Assembly (NCBI RefSeq): GCF_003722335.1
Contig: NZ_CP026100.1
Span: 124,001 to 188,000 of the forward strand
From: Caulobacter flavus
GTDB taxonomy: Bacteria; Pseudomonadota; Alphaproteobacteria; Caulobacterales; Caulobacteraceae
DNA: 64,000 bases
Direction: 5' to 3'
Shown in pieces: positions 20,512 through 28,814 of this stretch. Position 1 is the stretch's first letter. Every line of letters starts with the position of its first letter. The translations under genes were made by a program, and so were the position numbers. Below the pieces are notes generated by a model. The model did no database searches and had not been told where the DNA came from. It worked only from the letters and a program-made list of their open reading frames with translations.

Positions 20512-20552
20512 CATGATGGCCGAGTCTGCGCGGGTCGCTTCCAGGAGCCGTC

Positions 20553-21887
20553 TTGCGCAGTCTCATCGCCGCCGTCGAACGTCTTGACCCGCTGACCGTC
20601 TTCGGACGCGTGGCGGCCGTCAACGGCCTCCTGATCGAGGCTCGCGGCGGCCTGACGCGCCTGGCGGTCGGCGCCCGGGTCGAGATCGAGCGCATCGGCG
20701 CCCCGGTGCTGCCGGCCGAGGTGGTCGGTTTCCGCGAGACCCGCGCCCTGCTCATGCCGTTCGGCCCGGTCGAGGGCGTGGCCCCCGGCGCCGAGATCCG
20801 CATCATGCCCGAAGGCGCCACCGTGCGCCCGACCAAGGCGTGGCTGGGCCGCATCATCAACGCCTTCGGCGAGCCGATCGACGGTCTTGGCCCCCTGCCG
20901 CAGGGCGAGGTTCCCTATCCGCTGAAGACCCCGCCGCCGCCGGCCCACGCCCGCGGCCGGGTGGGCGAGCGCCTGGACCTGGGCGTGCGCTCGATGAACG
21001 TCTTCACCACCACCTGCCGGGGCCAGCGCCTGGGCATCTTCGCCGGCTCGGGCGTCGGCAAGTCGGTGCTGCTGTCGATGCTGGCGAAAGAGGCCACCTG
21101 CGACGCCGTCGTCGTCGGCCTGATCGGCGAACGCGGCCGCGAGGTGCGCGAGTTCATCGAGGAAACCCTGGGCGAGGAGGGCCTGCGCCGCGCCATCGTC
21201 GTGGTCGCCACCTCGGACGAGCCGGCCCTGACCCGCCGACAGGCCGCCTACATGACCCTGGCCATCGCCGAGTTCCTGCGCGACCAGGACCTGGAAGTCC
21301 TCTGCCTGATGGACTCGGTGACCCGCTTCGCCATGGCCCAGCGCGAGATCGGCCTGGCCGCCGGCGAGCCGCCGACCACCAAGGGCTACACCCCCACCGT
21401 GTTCACCGAGCTGCCCAAGCTGCTCGAGCGCGCCGGTCCGGGCCCGATCCGCGCCGACGGCACGACGGCCGCGCCGATCACCGCCCTGTTCACCGTGCTG
21501 GTGGATGGCGACGACCACAACGAGCCGATCGCCGACGCCGCGCGCGGCATTCTGGACGGCCACATCGTCATGGAGCGCTCGATCGCCGAGCGCGGCCGCT
21601 TCCCGGCCATCAACGTGCTGAAGTCGATCAGCCGGACCATGCCGGGCTGCCAGCTGCCGCACGAGCGCGACATCGTCAAATCGGCCCGCCAGGTGCTGTC
21701 GGCCTATTCGAACATGGAAGAGCTGATCCGCATCGGGGCCTACCGCGCCGGCGCCGATCCGACCGTCGACCGGGCCATCCAGCTCAATCCGGCGGTCGAG
21801 GCCTTCCTCAGCCAGAACCCCGACGAAGCCACGAGTCTTGACGATTCGTTCAACTTCCTCGGCCAGATTCTCCAAAGCGCCGCCTAG
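20553..21887 (+). CDS. fliI: Flagellar type III export ATPase FliI
   Basis: FliI is the F1-like ATPase of the flagellar export apparatus. The 444-residue protein has Walker A GSGVGKS (165-171, in [14 protein letters not shown]), the [12 protein letters not shown] segment (about 192-203), Walker B around [14 protein letters not shown], and the [25 protein letters not shown] block specific to FliI/YscN. The start codon is TTG, with AGGAG seven bases upstream. It is followed 26 bp later by fliJ. The regulated expression is inferred from the CtrA box and GANTC site directly upstream. Length matches the family (about 440). Confidence 0.97.
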   Translation: MRSLIAAVERLDPLTVFGRVAAVNGLLIEARGGLTRLAVGARVEIERIGAPVLPAEVVGFRETRALLMPFGPVEGVAPGAEIRIMPEGATVRPTKAWLGRIINAFGEPIDGLGPLPQGEVPYPLKTPPPPAHARGRVGERLDLGVRSMNVFTTTCRGQRLGIFAGSGVGKSVLLSMLAKEATCDAVVVGLIGERGREVREFIEETLGEEGLRRAIVVVATSDEPALTRRQAAYMTLAIAEFLRDQDLEVLCLMDSVTRFAMAQREIGLAAGEPPTTKGYTPTVFTELPKLLERAGPGPIRADGTTAAPITALFTVLVDGDDHNEPIADAARGILDGHIVMERSIAERGRFPAINVLKSISRTMPGCQLPHERDIVKSARQVLSAYSNMEELIRIGAYRAGADPTVDRAIQLNPAVEAFLSQNPDEATSLDDSFNFLGQILQSAA

Positions 21888-21913
21888 GCGCCGTCCGTAC
21901 CGAGTAAGCCAGC

Positions 21914-22333
21914 ATGACCAAGTGGGCCGCCTCCCTGATCCGCCTCTCGAACCACGAGGTCGAGACGCTGCAGAAGCGCCTGGCCGAAGTGGTCGACCGC
22001 CGCGAGACGGCGCAGATGAAGCTGGCGACCATGGAAGCCGAGGCCGAGATCGAGATCCGCAACGCCGAGGGCGACGCCTCGGCCGGCTGGTACATGATCG
22101 GCTATCGCAAGGGCCTGGAGGTGCGCCGCGCCGAGACCCTGCTGGAGATCGACCAGATCGCCATCGAGGAGACCGGCGCCCGCGACGCCCTGTCGATGGC
22201 CTTCGAGAACCTCAAGAAATACGAACACGTCGCCGAGACCGCCAAGGCCGCCCTGGCCAAGAAGGTCGGCAAGCTGGAAATGGCGGCGCTGGACGAGCTT
22301 GGCCTGCGCCGCGCGGCGATGGGCGGGCGCTGA
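21914..22333 (+). CDS. fliJ: Flagellar export protein FliJ
   Basis: FliJ is a small coiled-coil protein that acts as the stalk of the FliI hexamer and escorts export chaperones. The 139-residue protein is almost entirely alpha-helical, with long charged heptads (SNHEVETLQKRLAEVVDRRE, about 11-30, and FENLKKYEHVAETAKAALAKK, about 97-117), and ends in ELGLRRAAMGGR. Low sequence conservation is normal for the family; the assignment rests on length, coiled-coil character and position 26 bp after fliI. A family C repeat begins directly after the stop codon. Confidence 0.9.
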   Translation: MTKWAASLIRLSNHEVETLQKRLAEVVDRRETAQMKLATMEAEAEIEIRNAEGDASAGWYMIGYRKGLEVRRAETLLEIDQIAIEETGARDALSMAFENLKKYEHVAETAKAALAKKVGKLEMAALDELGLRRAAMGGR

Positions 22334-22446
22334 CCCCCTACGGCCCTCTGCCCCCCCCAGAGGGGGAGGATCTAGCCAGCACGATGCTCCCCCGCTGGGG
22401 GAGCTGTCGCGAAGCGACTGAGGGGGCCGCCGCAGGCGGTTCACCC
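22334..22446. repeat. Intergenic palindromic repeat, family C copy 1
   Basis: The element follows the fliJ stop directly. It contains CAGAGGGGGAGGATCTAG, then GCTCCCCCGCTGGGGGAG, then CTGTCGCGAAGCGACTGAGG, with GCCGCCGCAGGCGGT at the end; each block is a short palindrome. Related copies are at 29575-29686 and, reversed, 31541-31655. Confidence 0.85.
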
Positions 22447-22496
22447 TTCCCAAACCTCCGCGTGCTTTCGTCGCGACAGATCGCCGCGAGGGTTTC

Positions 22497-23552
22497 ATGT
22501 CCGACGTCTCACGCCGCGCCCTGCTCGGCTCCAGCCTGGCGCTGGCCGCCTGCGGCCAGAAGGCGCAAAGCCAGCCGGTTCCGGCGAACCTGCCGCCGCT
22601 GAAGACGATCGTCCCGTTCCGCATCGGATCCTCGGTCCAGGCCCTGCACCTGGACGACCCGGCCCTGGCCGCGCTGCTGCGCCGGCAGGTCAACCAGCTG
22701 ACGCCCGAGTGGCAGATGAAGATGGAGTACATCGTCCAGCCGGACGGCTCGTTCCGCTTCGACGCGCCCGACAGGATCGCCGCCTTCGCCGCCGACAACG
22801 GCATGGCGCTGCTGGGTCACGTGCTGGTCTGGTACGCCCAGGCGCCCGAGGCGTTCGAGCGGCTGGACGAGAACCGGGTCAGCTTCGAACAGGCCTATCG
22901 AAACTACATCCTGGCCGTGGCCGGCCGCTATCGCGGCAAGGTCGTGGGCTGGGACGTGGTCAACGAGGCCGTGGCCGAGGACGGCGACGGCTGGCGCACC
23001 AGCCTGTGGTCCAAACGGCTGGGCGACTTCGAGCACATCGCGCTGGCCTTCCGCACCGCGCGCGAGGCCGATCCGGGCGCGACCCTGCTGCTCAACGACT
23101 ACAATCTCGAATACATGCCCCGCAAACGGGCCACCTTCATGAAGCTGGCCGAGCGGCTGCTGGCTTCGGGCGCGCCGCTGACCGGCATCGGCACGCAGGT
23201 GCACGTCGCCGCCGACATCCGGCCCGGCGAGATCACCACGATGATGAAGGATCTGGCCAGCCTTGGCCTGCCGATCCACGTCTCCGAGCTCGACGTGTCG
23301 CTGGTCCGCGCCGACAACAAGCTGCTGGGCAGGGCCGAGCTGGAGCGCCGCCAGGCCCGCACCTACGGCGAGGCGGCCGAGGCGTTCATGGCCCTGCCGG
23401 AGCGCCAGCGCTTCGCCTTCACTCTGTGGGGCCTGCGCGACAAGGATTCGTGGCTGAGGGGCGAGAACGCCAGCGACGCCTCCGCGCCGTTCGACGACGC
23501 CAGCCGGCCCAAGGCGGCCGCCGCGGCCCTGGTCGAGGCGTTCCGGGGCTAG
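22497..23552 (+). CDS. GH10 endo-1,4-beta-xylanase, probable Tat-exported lipoprotein
   Basis: A 351-residue glycoside hydrolase family 10 enzyme that cleaves xylan internally. The N-terminus combines a twin-arginine motif (SRRALLG, 5-11) with a lipobox ending at C19 (LALAAC), so it is probably anchored to a membrane. The GH10 acid/base E157 is in GWDVVNEAVAE and the nucleophile E264 in IHVSELDVS; LTPEWQMKM (substrate contact), HVLVWY and the late TLWGLRDKDSWL are also typical. A single catalytic domain with no carbohydrate-binding module. No xylose genes are adjacent, although xylan use is common in Caulobacter. Preceded and followed by repeat elements. Confidence 0.92.
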   Translation: MSDVSRRALLGSSLALAACGQKAQSQPVPANLPPLKTIVPFRIGSSVQALHLDDPALAALLRRQVNQLTPEWQMKMEYIVQPDGSFRFDAPDRIAAFAADNGMALLGHVLVWYAQAPEAFERLDENRVSFEQAYRNYILAVAGRYRGKVVGWDVVNEAVAEDGDGWRTSLWSKRLGDFEHIALAFRTAREADPGATLLLNDYNLEYMPRKRATFMKLAERLLASGAPLTGIGTQVHVAADIRPGEITTMMKDLASLGLPIHVSELDVSLVRADNKLLGRAELERRQARTYGEAAEAFMALPERQRFAFTLWGLRDKDSWLRGENASDASAPFDDASRPKAAAAALVEAFRG

Positions 23553-23579
23553 TTAGGTCCCAGGCTCTAACTGAGTCGC

Positions 23580-23693
23580 CTTCCTGGGCCTTGTGCCCAG
23601 GATCCATCGTTCAGCCGCTCAGACTTCTGCGGGGTGGCCAAGGCTTGAGCGATTGCAGACATGGACCCTCGCCACAGGGACGAGGGAAGCAGC
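23580..23693. repeat. Intergenic palindromic repeat, family E copy 2 (inverted relative to copy 1)
   Basis: CCTGGGCCTTGTGCCCAGG, then CGTTCAGCCGCTCAGAC, and ATGGACCCTCGCCACAGGGACGAGGG cut into hairpins; the block order is the reverse complement of the copy at 11223-11335. It occupies the gap between the xylanase and the convergent DUF4282 gene, where it may serve both as terminator. Confidence 0.8.
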
Positions 23694-23739
23694 TTTCAGG
23701 TCACCGAGGGATACTTAACCGCGCGTGGCGCGGACGTCC

Positions 23740-24120
23740 TCAGCCGCCCGGGCCGCGCACGCTGGTGGCCACGGCGTGGTCGGCGTCGTTGGCCTGGCGC
23801 AGGGCGCGCAGGTCCTCGCTGATGCGGAAGACGGCGACGTAGAACTCGCAGAAGGCGCGCCACAGCAGCACCATGCCGGCGGCGACCAGCAGGCCGGCGA
23901 TCAGCACCGGGAAGGCCAGCAGCAGCGAGGCCACGCCCCGCTCCTTCAGCGCCAGGCCCACGGCCGCGCCGACGACGGAGAAGGCGAACAGGGCCACGAC
24001 GCCCAGGCCCGCCCAGTAGATCAGGTGGATGACCGGCCCGGTCACCAGTCGGTCGAAGGTCAACAGATCCCAGAACAGGGCGCCCGAACTGCGCCCCTTG
24101 GATTTCCTGGCCGGAGCCAT
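23740..24120 (-). CDS. DUF4282-like small membrane protein
   Basis: A 126-residue inner-membrane protein. A basic N-terminus (MAPARKSKGR) is followed by FWDLLTFDRLVTGPVIHLIYWAGLGVVALFAF, the pattern of DUF4282 proteins (a conserved FDRLVTP-type motif before the first helix), a second helix near 60-85, and the FYVAVFRISEDLRALR tail. The ATG has GAGG nine bases before it; a GTG three codons upstream is less likely. No function is established for the family. It stands between a repeat and a stem-loop, without an obvious operon partner. Confidence 0.75.
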   Translation of the reverse strand: MAPARKSKGRSSGALFWDLLTFDRLVTGPVIHLIYWAGLGVVALFAFSVVGAAVGLALKERGVASLLLAFPVLIAGLLVAAGMVLLWRAFCEFYVAVFRISEDLRALRQANDADHAVATSVRGPGG

Positions 24121-24186
24121 CCGACACACCTCATCTCAGCGGAGTGGCGGAGACCGCCGAAGTTTACGCTGCATCGCTAGCAGCGT

Positions 24187-24217
24187 GAGGCCCGCTCGGC
24201 AATGCCGGGCGGGCCTC
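24187..24217. terminator. Stem-loop between two minus-strand genes
   Basis: GAGGCCCGC pairs with GCGGGCCTC around an inner CGGC-AAT-GCCG stem. It lies 50 bp after the stop of the gene at 24267-24728. There is no T-run on the minus strand, so it may stabilise or end that transcript only weakly. Confidence 0.5.
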
Positions 24218-24266
24218 GTGCGTGTTCGGAAGAAGGGACGCTGTCAGTCGCGCCCCGCTCGCCCCG

Positions 24267-24728
24267 TTACTTGGGGGCGGCCGCGCCGGCCAGGGCCGCG
24301 TCGATCTGGGCCTTGGTGGCCGTGGTGCTGACGCTGCCGTCGGCGCCGGCGCTCAGGCTGGCCTTGGGCAGGGCGAACTTCTTGTCGCCGCTGGCGACCA
24401 CGACGTTGGCCGAGCCGTCGGCGCCCGTCGAGGTGCCGCTGACCGTGCCGACCACGGCGCCGGCCGGATCCTTGATCTCGGTGCCGACCGCGACGTCGGT
24501 CGAGACGTTGGCGGACGACGGCGTGCCGGCCGAGCTGGCGGCCGCGGCGCTGCTGTCAGCCGGCGGGGTGGTGGAAGGCGTGGTGGTGTCGGCCGGCGGC
24601 TGCGTGCTGGCGGCCGGCGGTTGCGCGGCGGCCGGATCGGCCGGCGGCTGGGTGGCGTCTTGAGCGTAGGCGGCGCCAGCCAGCGAAAGGGTCGCGGCGG
24701 CGGCGAGGTAAGCAAACTTGGTCTTCAT
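24267..24728 (-). CDS. Secreted Ala/Thr/Pro-rich protein with a PRC-barrel-like segment
   Basis: A 153-residue exported protein. Residues 1-22 are a signal peptide (ending GAAYAQ). Residues 23-75 are low complexity (PPAD, QPPA, TTPSTTPPAD). The remaining part, VGTEIKDPAGAVVGTVSG followed by VVVASGDKKFALPKASL, reads like a single PRC-barrel-type beta domain, which usually follows such linkers in alphaproteobacterial envelope proteins. I do not recognise the family with certainty. It is transcribed alone, upstream of the DUF4282 gene and after a 84 bp gap from the next minus-strand gene. Confidence 0.65.
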   Translation of the reverse strand: MKTKFAYLAAAATLSLAGAAYAQDATQPPADPAAAQPPAASTQPPADTTTPSTTPPADSSAAAASSAGTPSSANVSTDVAVGTEIKDPAGAVVGTVSGTSTGADGSANVVVASGDKKFALPKASLSAGADGSVSTTATKAQIDAALAGAAAPK

Positions 24729-24812
24729 GATGCGCTCCGTCGGAGGGCCCCTGCCCGATCAACCAACGCAGCCCGGTTTGTAACGGTTCCGAAACAACGC
24801 GTGATCACGACC

Positions 24813-25355
24813 TCACGGGGTCGTGGCGACAAGCTTGGGCGCTTCCTGCACGGGCCCCTCGTCGTCCTTCAGGCTGGCGGCCTTCATGGCCGATCTGAGC
24901 GTGTAGACCGACGGATCCCTGCTGGTGGTGAAGGCCAGTTCGGCGCTCAGCGCCGGGTTCTCGGCCTCGTTGGCGAAGCCGCCCTCGCGCACGCCGTTGA
25001 AGGCCACCGCGTAGCTCTTGCCCGGCTTGGTGCTGCACAGCAGGACGAAGGTCCGGCCGTCGTTCAGCAGACGCGGCGCGCGAACGCATTCGGGCTTCTC
25101 GCCACCGGCGACGGCCGCGTAGTTCCAGGCATTGGGCAGCATCTTCTGGTCGAAGCTGACCTTAAGGATCAGGATTCCCGGGGCCACCGCCTGCCCCGCC
25201 GCCGGCCAGGTGGCGGTCACCTTCGGCGGCTGGGTCGGCGGCATCACCGTCACCGGCGACACCGGGGTCGGCTCGGGCCGCGACTGCTGGGCGAGCGCGC
25301 CACCCGCGACGGCGAGGGCGGCCAGGACAGGAAGGGCGAGAACGGCGATACGCAT
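24813..25355 (-). CDS. Hypothetical exported protein with an Ig-like/SbsA-like fold
   Basis: A 180-residue protein with a signal peptide (MRIAVLALPVLAALAV, cleavage after GGALAQ). After a Pro-rich stretch it has PPKVTATWPAAGQAVAPGILILKVSFDQKM, the typical beginning of bacterial Ig-like domains that start with a threefold PxxG pattern, and a C-terminal AELAFTTSRDP. Two cysteines (PECVRAP and FVLLCSTKPG) could form a disulfide. A TTG start 12 codons upstream is an alternative that would lengthen the signal region. Family unknown to me; periplasmic or surface location is inferred. Confidence 0.6.
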   Translation of the reverse strand: MRIAVLALPVLAALAVAGGALAQQSRPEPTPVSPVTVMPPTQPPKVTATWPAAGQAVAPGILILKVSFDQKMLPNAWNYAAVAGGEKPECVRAPRLLNDGRTFVLLCSTKPGKSYAVAFNGVREGGFANEAENPALSAELAFTTSRDPSVYTLRSAMKAASLKDDEGPVQEAPKLVATTP

Positions 25356-25511
25356 GGCCGTGAGAATGGCGATCAAGCGCGGCCTTCTCAAGGCGCCGTT
25401 CGACGAGCCCCTTTCGTTACAAGGTTTTCATTCAGGTGACGTTCACGCGAGGCGATACTAGCTTGGCCGCATCAACCGGCCTCGACGCCGGCCTTTCGGG
25501 AGACCCTCGCC

Positions 25512-26084
25512 ATGCGCACCGCCCCCGCCCTGATCGCCGCGACGAGCGCCCTCGCCGCCACGGCCGCCCCCGCCCTCGCCCAGGGCCCGGGGCGCGGCGA
25601 CCGCTACGAAGACCGTCCTCGCGGCTCCTACGAGCAGAGCTGCCGCAACATCAACGTCCGCCGCGGCGAGATCACCGCCGAGTGCCGCGACCGCCGAGGC
25701 CGCTGGCAGTGGTCGACCGCCAGCGCCGACTGCCGCGAGATGGAGAACCAGGACGGCCGCCTGGTCTGCACCCGGGGCGGCGGCCGTCCCGGCGGCCCCG
25801 GCGGTCCGGGCGGCCCCGGCTGGGGCGGCGGTCGCGGCGCCGACGCCGTGATCTTCGAACACGCCGGCTACGGCGGCCGCGCCTACGAGGTGCGTGGCGA
25901 CATGCCCGACTTCGTGCAGATCGGCTTCAACGACAGGGCCTCGTCGATCCAGATCCGTCGGGGCGAGTGGGAGCTGTGCGACGACGCCTACTATCGCGGG
26001 CGCTGCTGGCGGGTGTCGGCCGACATGGGCGTGTTCCCGCGCGACATGAACGACCGCGTCAGCTCGATCCGCCGGATCCGCTGA
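25512..26084 (+). CDS. Secreted CVNH plus beta/gamma-crystallin fusion protein
   Basis: A 190-residue exported protein with two recognisable beta modules. A signal peptide (1-23) is followed by a cyanovirin-N-homology-like region (about 39-88): SYEQSCRNINVRRGEI, TAECRDRRGRWQ and ENQDGRLVC, with the paired cysteines of that fold. A Gly/Pro linker (GGRPGGPGGPGGPGWGGG) leads to a beta/gamma-crystallin region (about 112-190): AVIFEHAGYGGRAYEV, the DRASSIQI core repeat, then WELCDDAYYRGRCWRV and DRVSSIRRI. CVNH domains bind glycans in other proteins, and crystallin domains often bind calcium, so a glycan-related envelope role is a reasonable but untested guess. The ATG follows GGGAGACC. Confidence 0.8.
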   Translation: MRTAPALIAATSALAATAAPALAQGPGRGDRYEDRPRGSYEQSCRNINVRRGEITAECRDRRGRWQWSTASADCREMENQDGRLVCTRGGGRPGGPGGPGGPGWGGGRGADAVIFEHAGYGGRAYEVRGDMPDFVQIGFNDRASSIQIRRGEWELCDDAYYRGRCWRVSADMGVFPRDMNDRVSSIRRIR

Positions 26085-26169
26085 TCGCCCTAATTTGGTC
26101 GAGAACTCGACCTTGAAGCGGCGCGCGGGGCGGCTAAGCTCCGCGCGCCTTTTCATTTGGGGAACAAGC

Positions 26170-26304
26170 ATGCGCAAGATCATCGTCCTCGCCGCCGCCG
26201 CGGCCGCCCTGCTGGTCTCGGCCTGCAACACCATCGAAGGCGTCGGCCGCGACGTCTCGGCCGCCGGCCGCGCGGTCGCCGACACCGCCCGCGACGCCAA
26301 GTAG
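26170..26304 (+). CDS. Entericidin-like small lipoprotein
   Basis: A 44-residue peptide: a lipoprotein signal with lipobox LVSAC (C19 at the lipidation site), then NTIEGVGRDVSAAGRAVADTARDAK, the layout of EcnA/EcnB-type entericidins. GGGGAAC is the ribosome-binding site. Entericidins are small stress-linked envelope lipoproteins; toxin-antidote function is documented only in enterobacteria. It follows the crystallin-type gene by 85 bp on the same strand. Confidence 0.8.
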   Translation: MRKIIVLAAAAAALLVSACNTIEGVGRDVSAAGRAVADTARDAK

Positions 26305-26601
26305 GCGATCAGCCCTGGGCCGCGCGCTTTGTCGCAAGGCAAGCGCGCCGGCCGCCGCATACTCGCCGCAATGCCGCGCCAGGTTCGCCCCCGTCGCGGC
26401 AAGTAAGTCGCATGACGTCGTTCGACGTCAAAAGCTTAACCGGAAGCCGCCAGGCATTAACCTTGCCGGCAAATTCATTCGCACGCGATGATCGCGGAGG
26501 ATGAATTCTTTCAACGACCACCTTCTCACGGGTCGAATATCTGCATTTAAAGCGCACATGCGACCGAAAGCGCCATTTGCACCAAGCGTCGCCGGAGTCA
26601 T
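26305..26601. other. Intergenic stretch with two TTAACC half-sites
   Basis: About 300 bp without a credible gene between the entericidin-like peptide and the DUF983 gene. Its right half is markedly AT-richer than the surroundings. It contains TTAACC at 26436 and 26457 (21 bp apart, one helical face), and a GAGTC methylation-type site at 26595-26599 just before the next start codon. There is no TTAA-N7-TTAAC. A minus-strand frame of about 80 codons here has no ribosome-binding site or family similarity. Confidence 0.45.
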
Positions 26602-26994
26602 ATGGACGCCATGACCGACCGACCCGTACCCAGCGTCCTCACCGGCATGAAACGAGGTGTTCGCCACCGCTGCCCCAACTGCGGCGAGGGCAAGCTGTAT
26701 TCGCGCTACCTGAAGGTCGAGTTCGACTGCGAGGCGTGCGGCCATCACCTGGCCGCCTATCCGGCCGACGACGGCCCGGCCTATTTCACGATCCTGATCG
26801 TCGGCCACCTGTTCGTGGCCCCGCTGTTGCTGTTCCCGTTCATCTGGCAGGCCTCGCCGTGGCTGGTCGCGCCGCTGACCATCCTGCCGCTGGCGGCCCT
26901 GACCCTGATGCTGCTGCCCCGCGTCAAGGGCGCGGTGATCGGCGCCCTCTGGGCCAACGGTTTGCGCAAGGCCAGCGACGCGCCCGGGGGGTGA
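26602..26994 (+). CDS. DUF983 zinc-finger membrane protein
   Basis: A 130-residue protein of the DUF983 family, found near cytochrome oxidase genes in many proteobacteria. Two CxxC pairs (CPNCGEG and CEACGHH, about 24-27 and 43-46) form a probable zinc ribbon, followed by two membrane helices (about 62-82 and 88-107). CGGAG precedes the ATG; a second ATG three codons later is possible. Here no oxidase gene is adjacent. Function is not established. Confidence 0.85.
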   Translation: MDAMTDRPVPSVLTGMKRGVRHRCPNCGEGKLYSRYLKVEFDCEACGHHLAAYPADDGPAYFTILIVGHLFVAPLLLFPFIWQASPWLVAPLTILPLAALTLMLLPRVKGAVIGALWANGLRKASDAPGG

Positions 26995-27081
26995 TCCCGG
27001 AACCGTAGCCGCAGGCGTCGCATTCCCTCCCCGACATCAGGCGATCCGAACGCGGTTCGCCGGCACGCATGGGAGACGCGA

Positions 27082-27237
27082 ATGCTCGGCACGATTCTCA
27101 TCATCATCCTGATCCTGGCGCTGATCGGCGCCCTGCCCACCTGGGGCCACAGCCGTTCGTGGGGCTACTTCCCCAGCGGCGGTCTCGGCCTCGTGCTGGT
27201 CATCATCATCATCCTCGTGCTGATCGGCAGGATCTGA
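27082..27237 (+). CDS. DUF3309-type small hydrophobic peptide
   Basis: A 51-residue peptide (MLGTILIIILILALIGALPTW..., ending LVLIGRI). It has two hydrophobic segments separated by a HSRSWGYFPSGGLG loop, the hallmark of DUF3309, a family of very small membrane peptides widespread in proteobacteria and of unknown function. GGGAGA lies eight bases before the ATG. It falls below the usual minimum gene length and is easily missed. Confidence 0.85.
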   Translation: MLGTILIIILILALIGALPTWGHSRSWGYFPSGGLGLVLVIIIILVLIGRI

Positions 27238-27312
27238 CGCCGACGCTTGGTCGACGGCGATAAACGCGCCTAAGCTCCCCTCGACGGCCTCGGGCCGACG
27301 AGGGGAGCACGC

Positions 27313-28755
27313 ATGACCGACGCCGCCGCGCCGCCGCCAGCCGCCGTGACCCTGACTCCGGGCCAGCGCGCCCGGGCGATCCTCGGCGGCTCGGCGGGCA
27401 ACCTGGTCGAGTGGTACGACTGGTTCGCCTACGCCGCCTTCACCCTCTATTTCGCCCCGCACTTCTTCCCCAAGGGCGACCAGACCGTGCAGCTGCTGCA
27501 GGCGGCGGCGGTGTTCTTCCTGGGGTTCGTGGCCCGTCCGGTCGGCGCCTGGCTGATGGGCCACTACGCCGACCGCTCCGGACGCCGCGCGGCGCTGAGC
27601 GTCTCGGTGTCGCTGATGTGCGCCGGCGCCCTGATCATCGCCCTCACCCCCGACTACAAGACCATCGGCCTGGCCGCGCCGGCCGTGCTGCTGATCGCCC
27701 GGGTGCTGCAGGGGCTGTCGGTCGGCGGCGAATACGGCGCCAGCGCCACCTACATGAGCGAGATGGCCGGCAGGAGCCGCCGCGGCTTCTGGTCCAGCTT
27801 CCACTACGTAACCCTGATCGCTGGCCAGCTGATCGCGCTGGGCGTGCTGATCGTGCTGCAGCGCGTGCTGCACGAGGACGACCTGGCCGCCTGGGGCTGG
27901 CGCATCCCGTTCGTGATCGGCGCCCTCCTGGCCGTGGTTGTGTTCTGGATCCGCCGGGGGCTGGACGAAAGCGCCTCGTTCAAGGCCGCCGACAAGCCGG
28001 CCGAGCGCATCGGCTCGTCCCAGCGCAACCTCGCCAGCCTGTTGTTCGTGCTGACCCTGGCGGCCGGCGGCTGGGCGCTGGCGCGGCCGGGCCTCCTGCC
28101 CCAGGTGCTGGCCGGCGGCTTCCTGGTCGCCTTCTTCGCCACCCTGATCGCGCCGCTGCTGCGCCGCCACCCGCGCGAGACCCTGATGATCATGGGCCTG
28201 ACCGCCGGCGGCTCGCTGACCTTCTACGTCTACACCACCTACATGCAGAAGTTCCTGGTCAACACGGCCGGGTTCGACAAGACCGCCGCCTCCGAGATCA
28301 GCGCGATCAGCATGATCGTCTTCATGCTGATGCAGCCGTTGGCCGGCTGGCTGTCGGACAAGGTGGGCCGCAAGCCGCTGCTGATCGCAGCCTATGCCGG
28401 CGGGGCCCTGACCATCTGGCCGGTCATGAGCGGGATCGCCGCCACCGACTCCATAGGCGCGGCCCTGGCCCTGATCGTCGTCGGCATGACCTTCCAGTCG
28501 GGCTACACCTCGATCAGCGCCGTGGTGAAGGCCGAGCTGTTTCCCGCCCACGTTCGCGCCCTGGGCGTAGCCCTGCCCTACGCCGTGGCCAACGTGCTGT
28601 TCGGCGGCACCGCGGAGATGGTCGGGCTGGCGTTCAAGCACGGCGGGATCGAGCGCGGCTTCTACCTCTATGTCGCCGCGATCATGACCGTGGGGCTCGT
28701 CGTCTCGGTGCTGCTGCGCGACACCGCCAGGCACAGCCTGATCGCCGAGGATTGA
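27313..28755 (+). CDS. MFS transporter, metabolite:H+ symporter (KgtP/ProP-like) family
   Basis: A 480-residue inner-membrane symporter with 12 predicted helices. The start of the first helix, GGSAGNLVEWYDWFAYAAFTLYFAPHFFP, is the signature of the MHS family (alpha-ketoglutarate, citrate, proline/betaine permeases). Other family blocks are GHYADRSGRRAAL (loop 2-3), LLIARVLQGLSVGGEYGASATYMSE and LSDKVGRKPLLI. The ribosome-binding site GAGGGGAG precedes the ATG. The most similar well-known members carry dicarboxylates; the actual substrate is not set by the sequence. It is followed 60 bp later by an unrelated DUF599 gene. Confidence 0.9.
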   Translation: MTDAAAPPPAAVTLTPGQRARAILGGSAGNLVEWYDWFAYAAFTLYFAPHFFPKGDQTVQLLQAAAVFFLGFVARPVGAWLMGHYADRSGRRAALSVSVSLMCAGALIIALTPDYKTIGLAAPAVLLIARVLQGLSVGGEYGASATYMSEMAGRSRRGFWSSFHYVTLIAGQLIALGVLIVLQRVLHEDDLAAWGWRIPFVIGALLAVVVFWIRRGLDESASFKAADKPAERIGSSQRNLASLLFVLTLAAGGWALARPGLLPQVLAGGFLVAFFATLIAPLLRRHPRETLMIMGLTAGGSLTFYVYTTYMQKFLVNTAGFDKTAASEISAISMIVFMLMQPLAGWLSDKVGRKPLLIAAYAGGALTIWPVMSGIAATDSIGAALALIVVGMTFQSGYTSISAVVKAELFPAHVRALGVALPYAVANVLFGGTAEMVGLAFKHGGIERGFYLYVAAIMTVGLVVSVLLRDTARHSLIAED

Positions 28756-28814
28756 CCGGCGCGCCCCGCCCGATATCCCCTGTCGTCGACTCCCGTTCCT
28801 TCGCAGCGTCCTCC

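Noticed and set aside
22334..22446. CRISPR-like repeated blocks
   Set aside because: The blocks are short internal palindromes that occur once per element, with no regular direct repeats or unique spacers, and no cas gene is nearby.
26309..26557. 82-codon minus-strand frame in the gap before DUF983
   Set aside because: No ribosome-binding site, no family similarity and codon composition unlike neighbouring genes.
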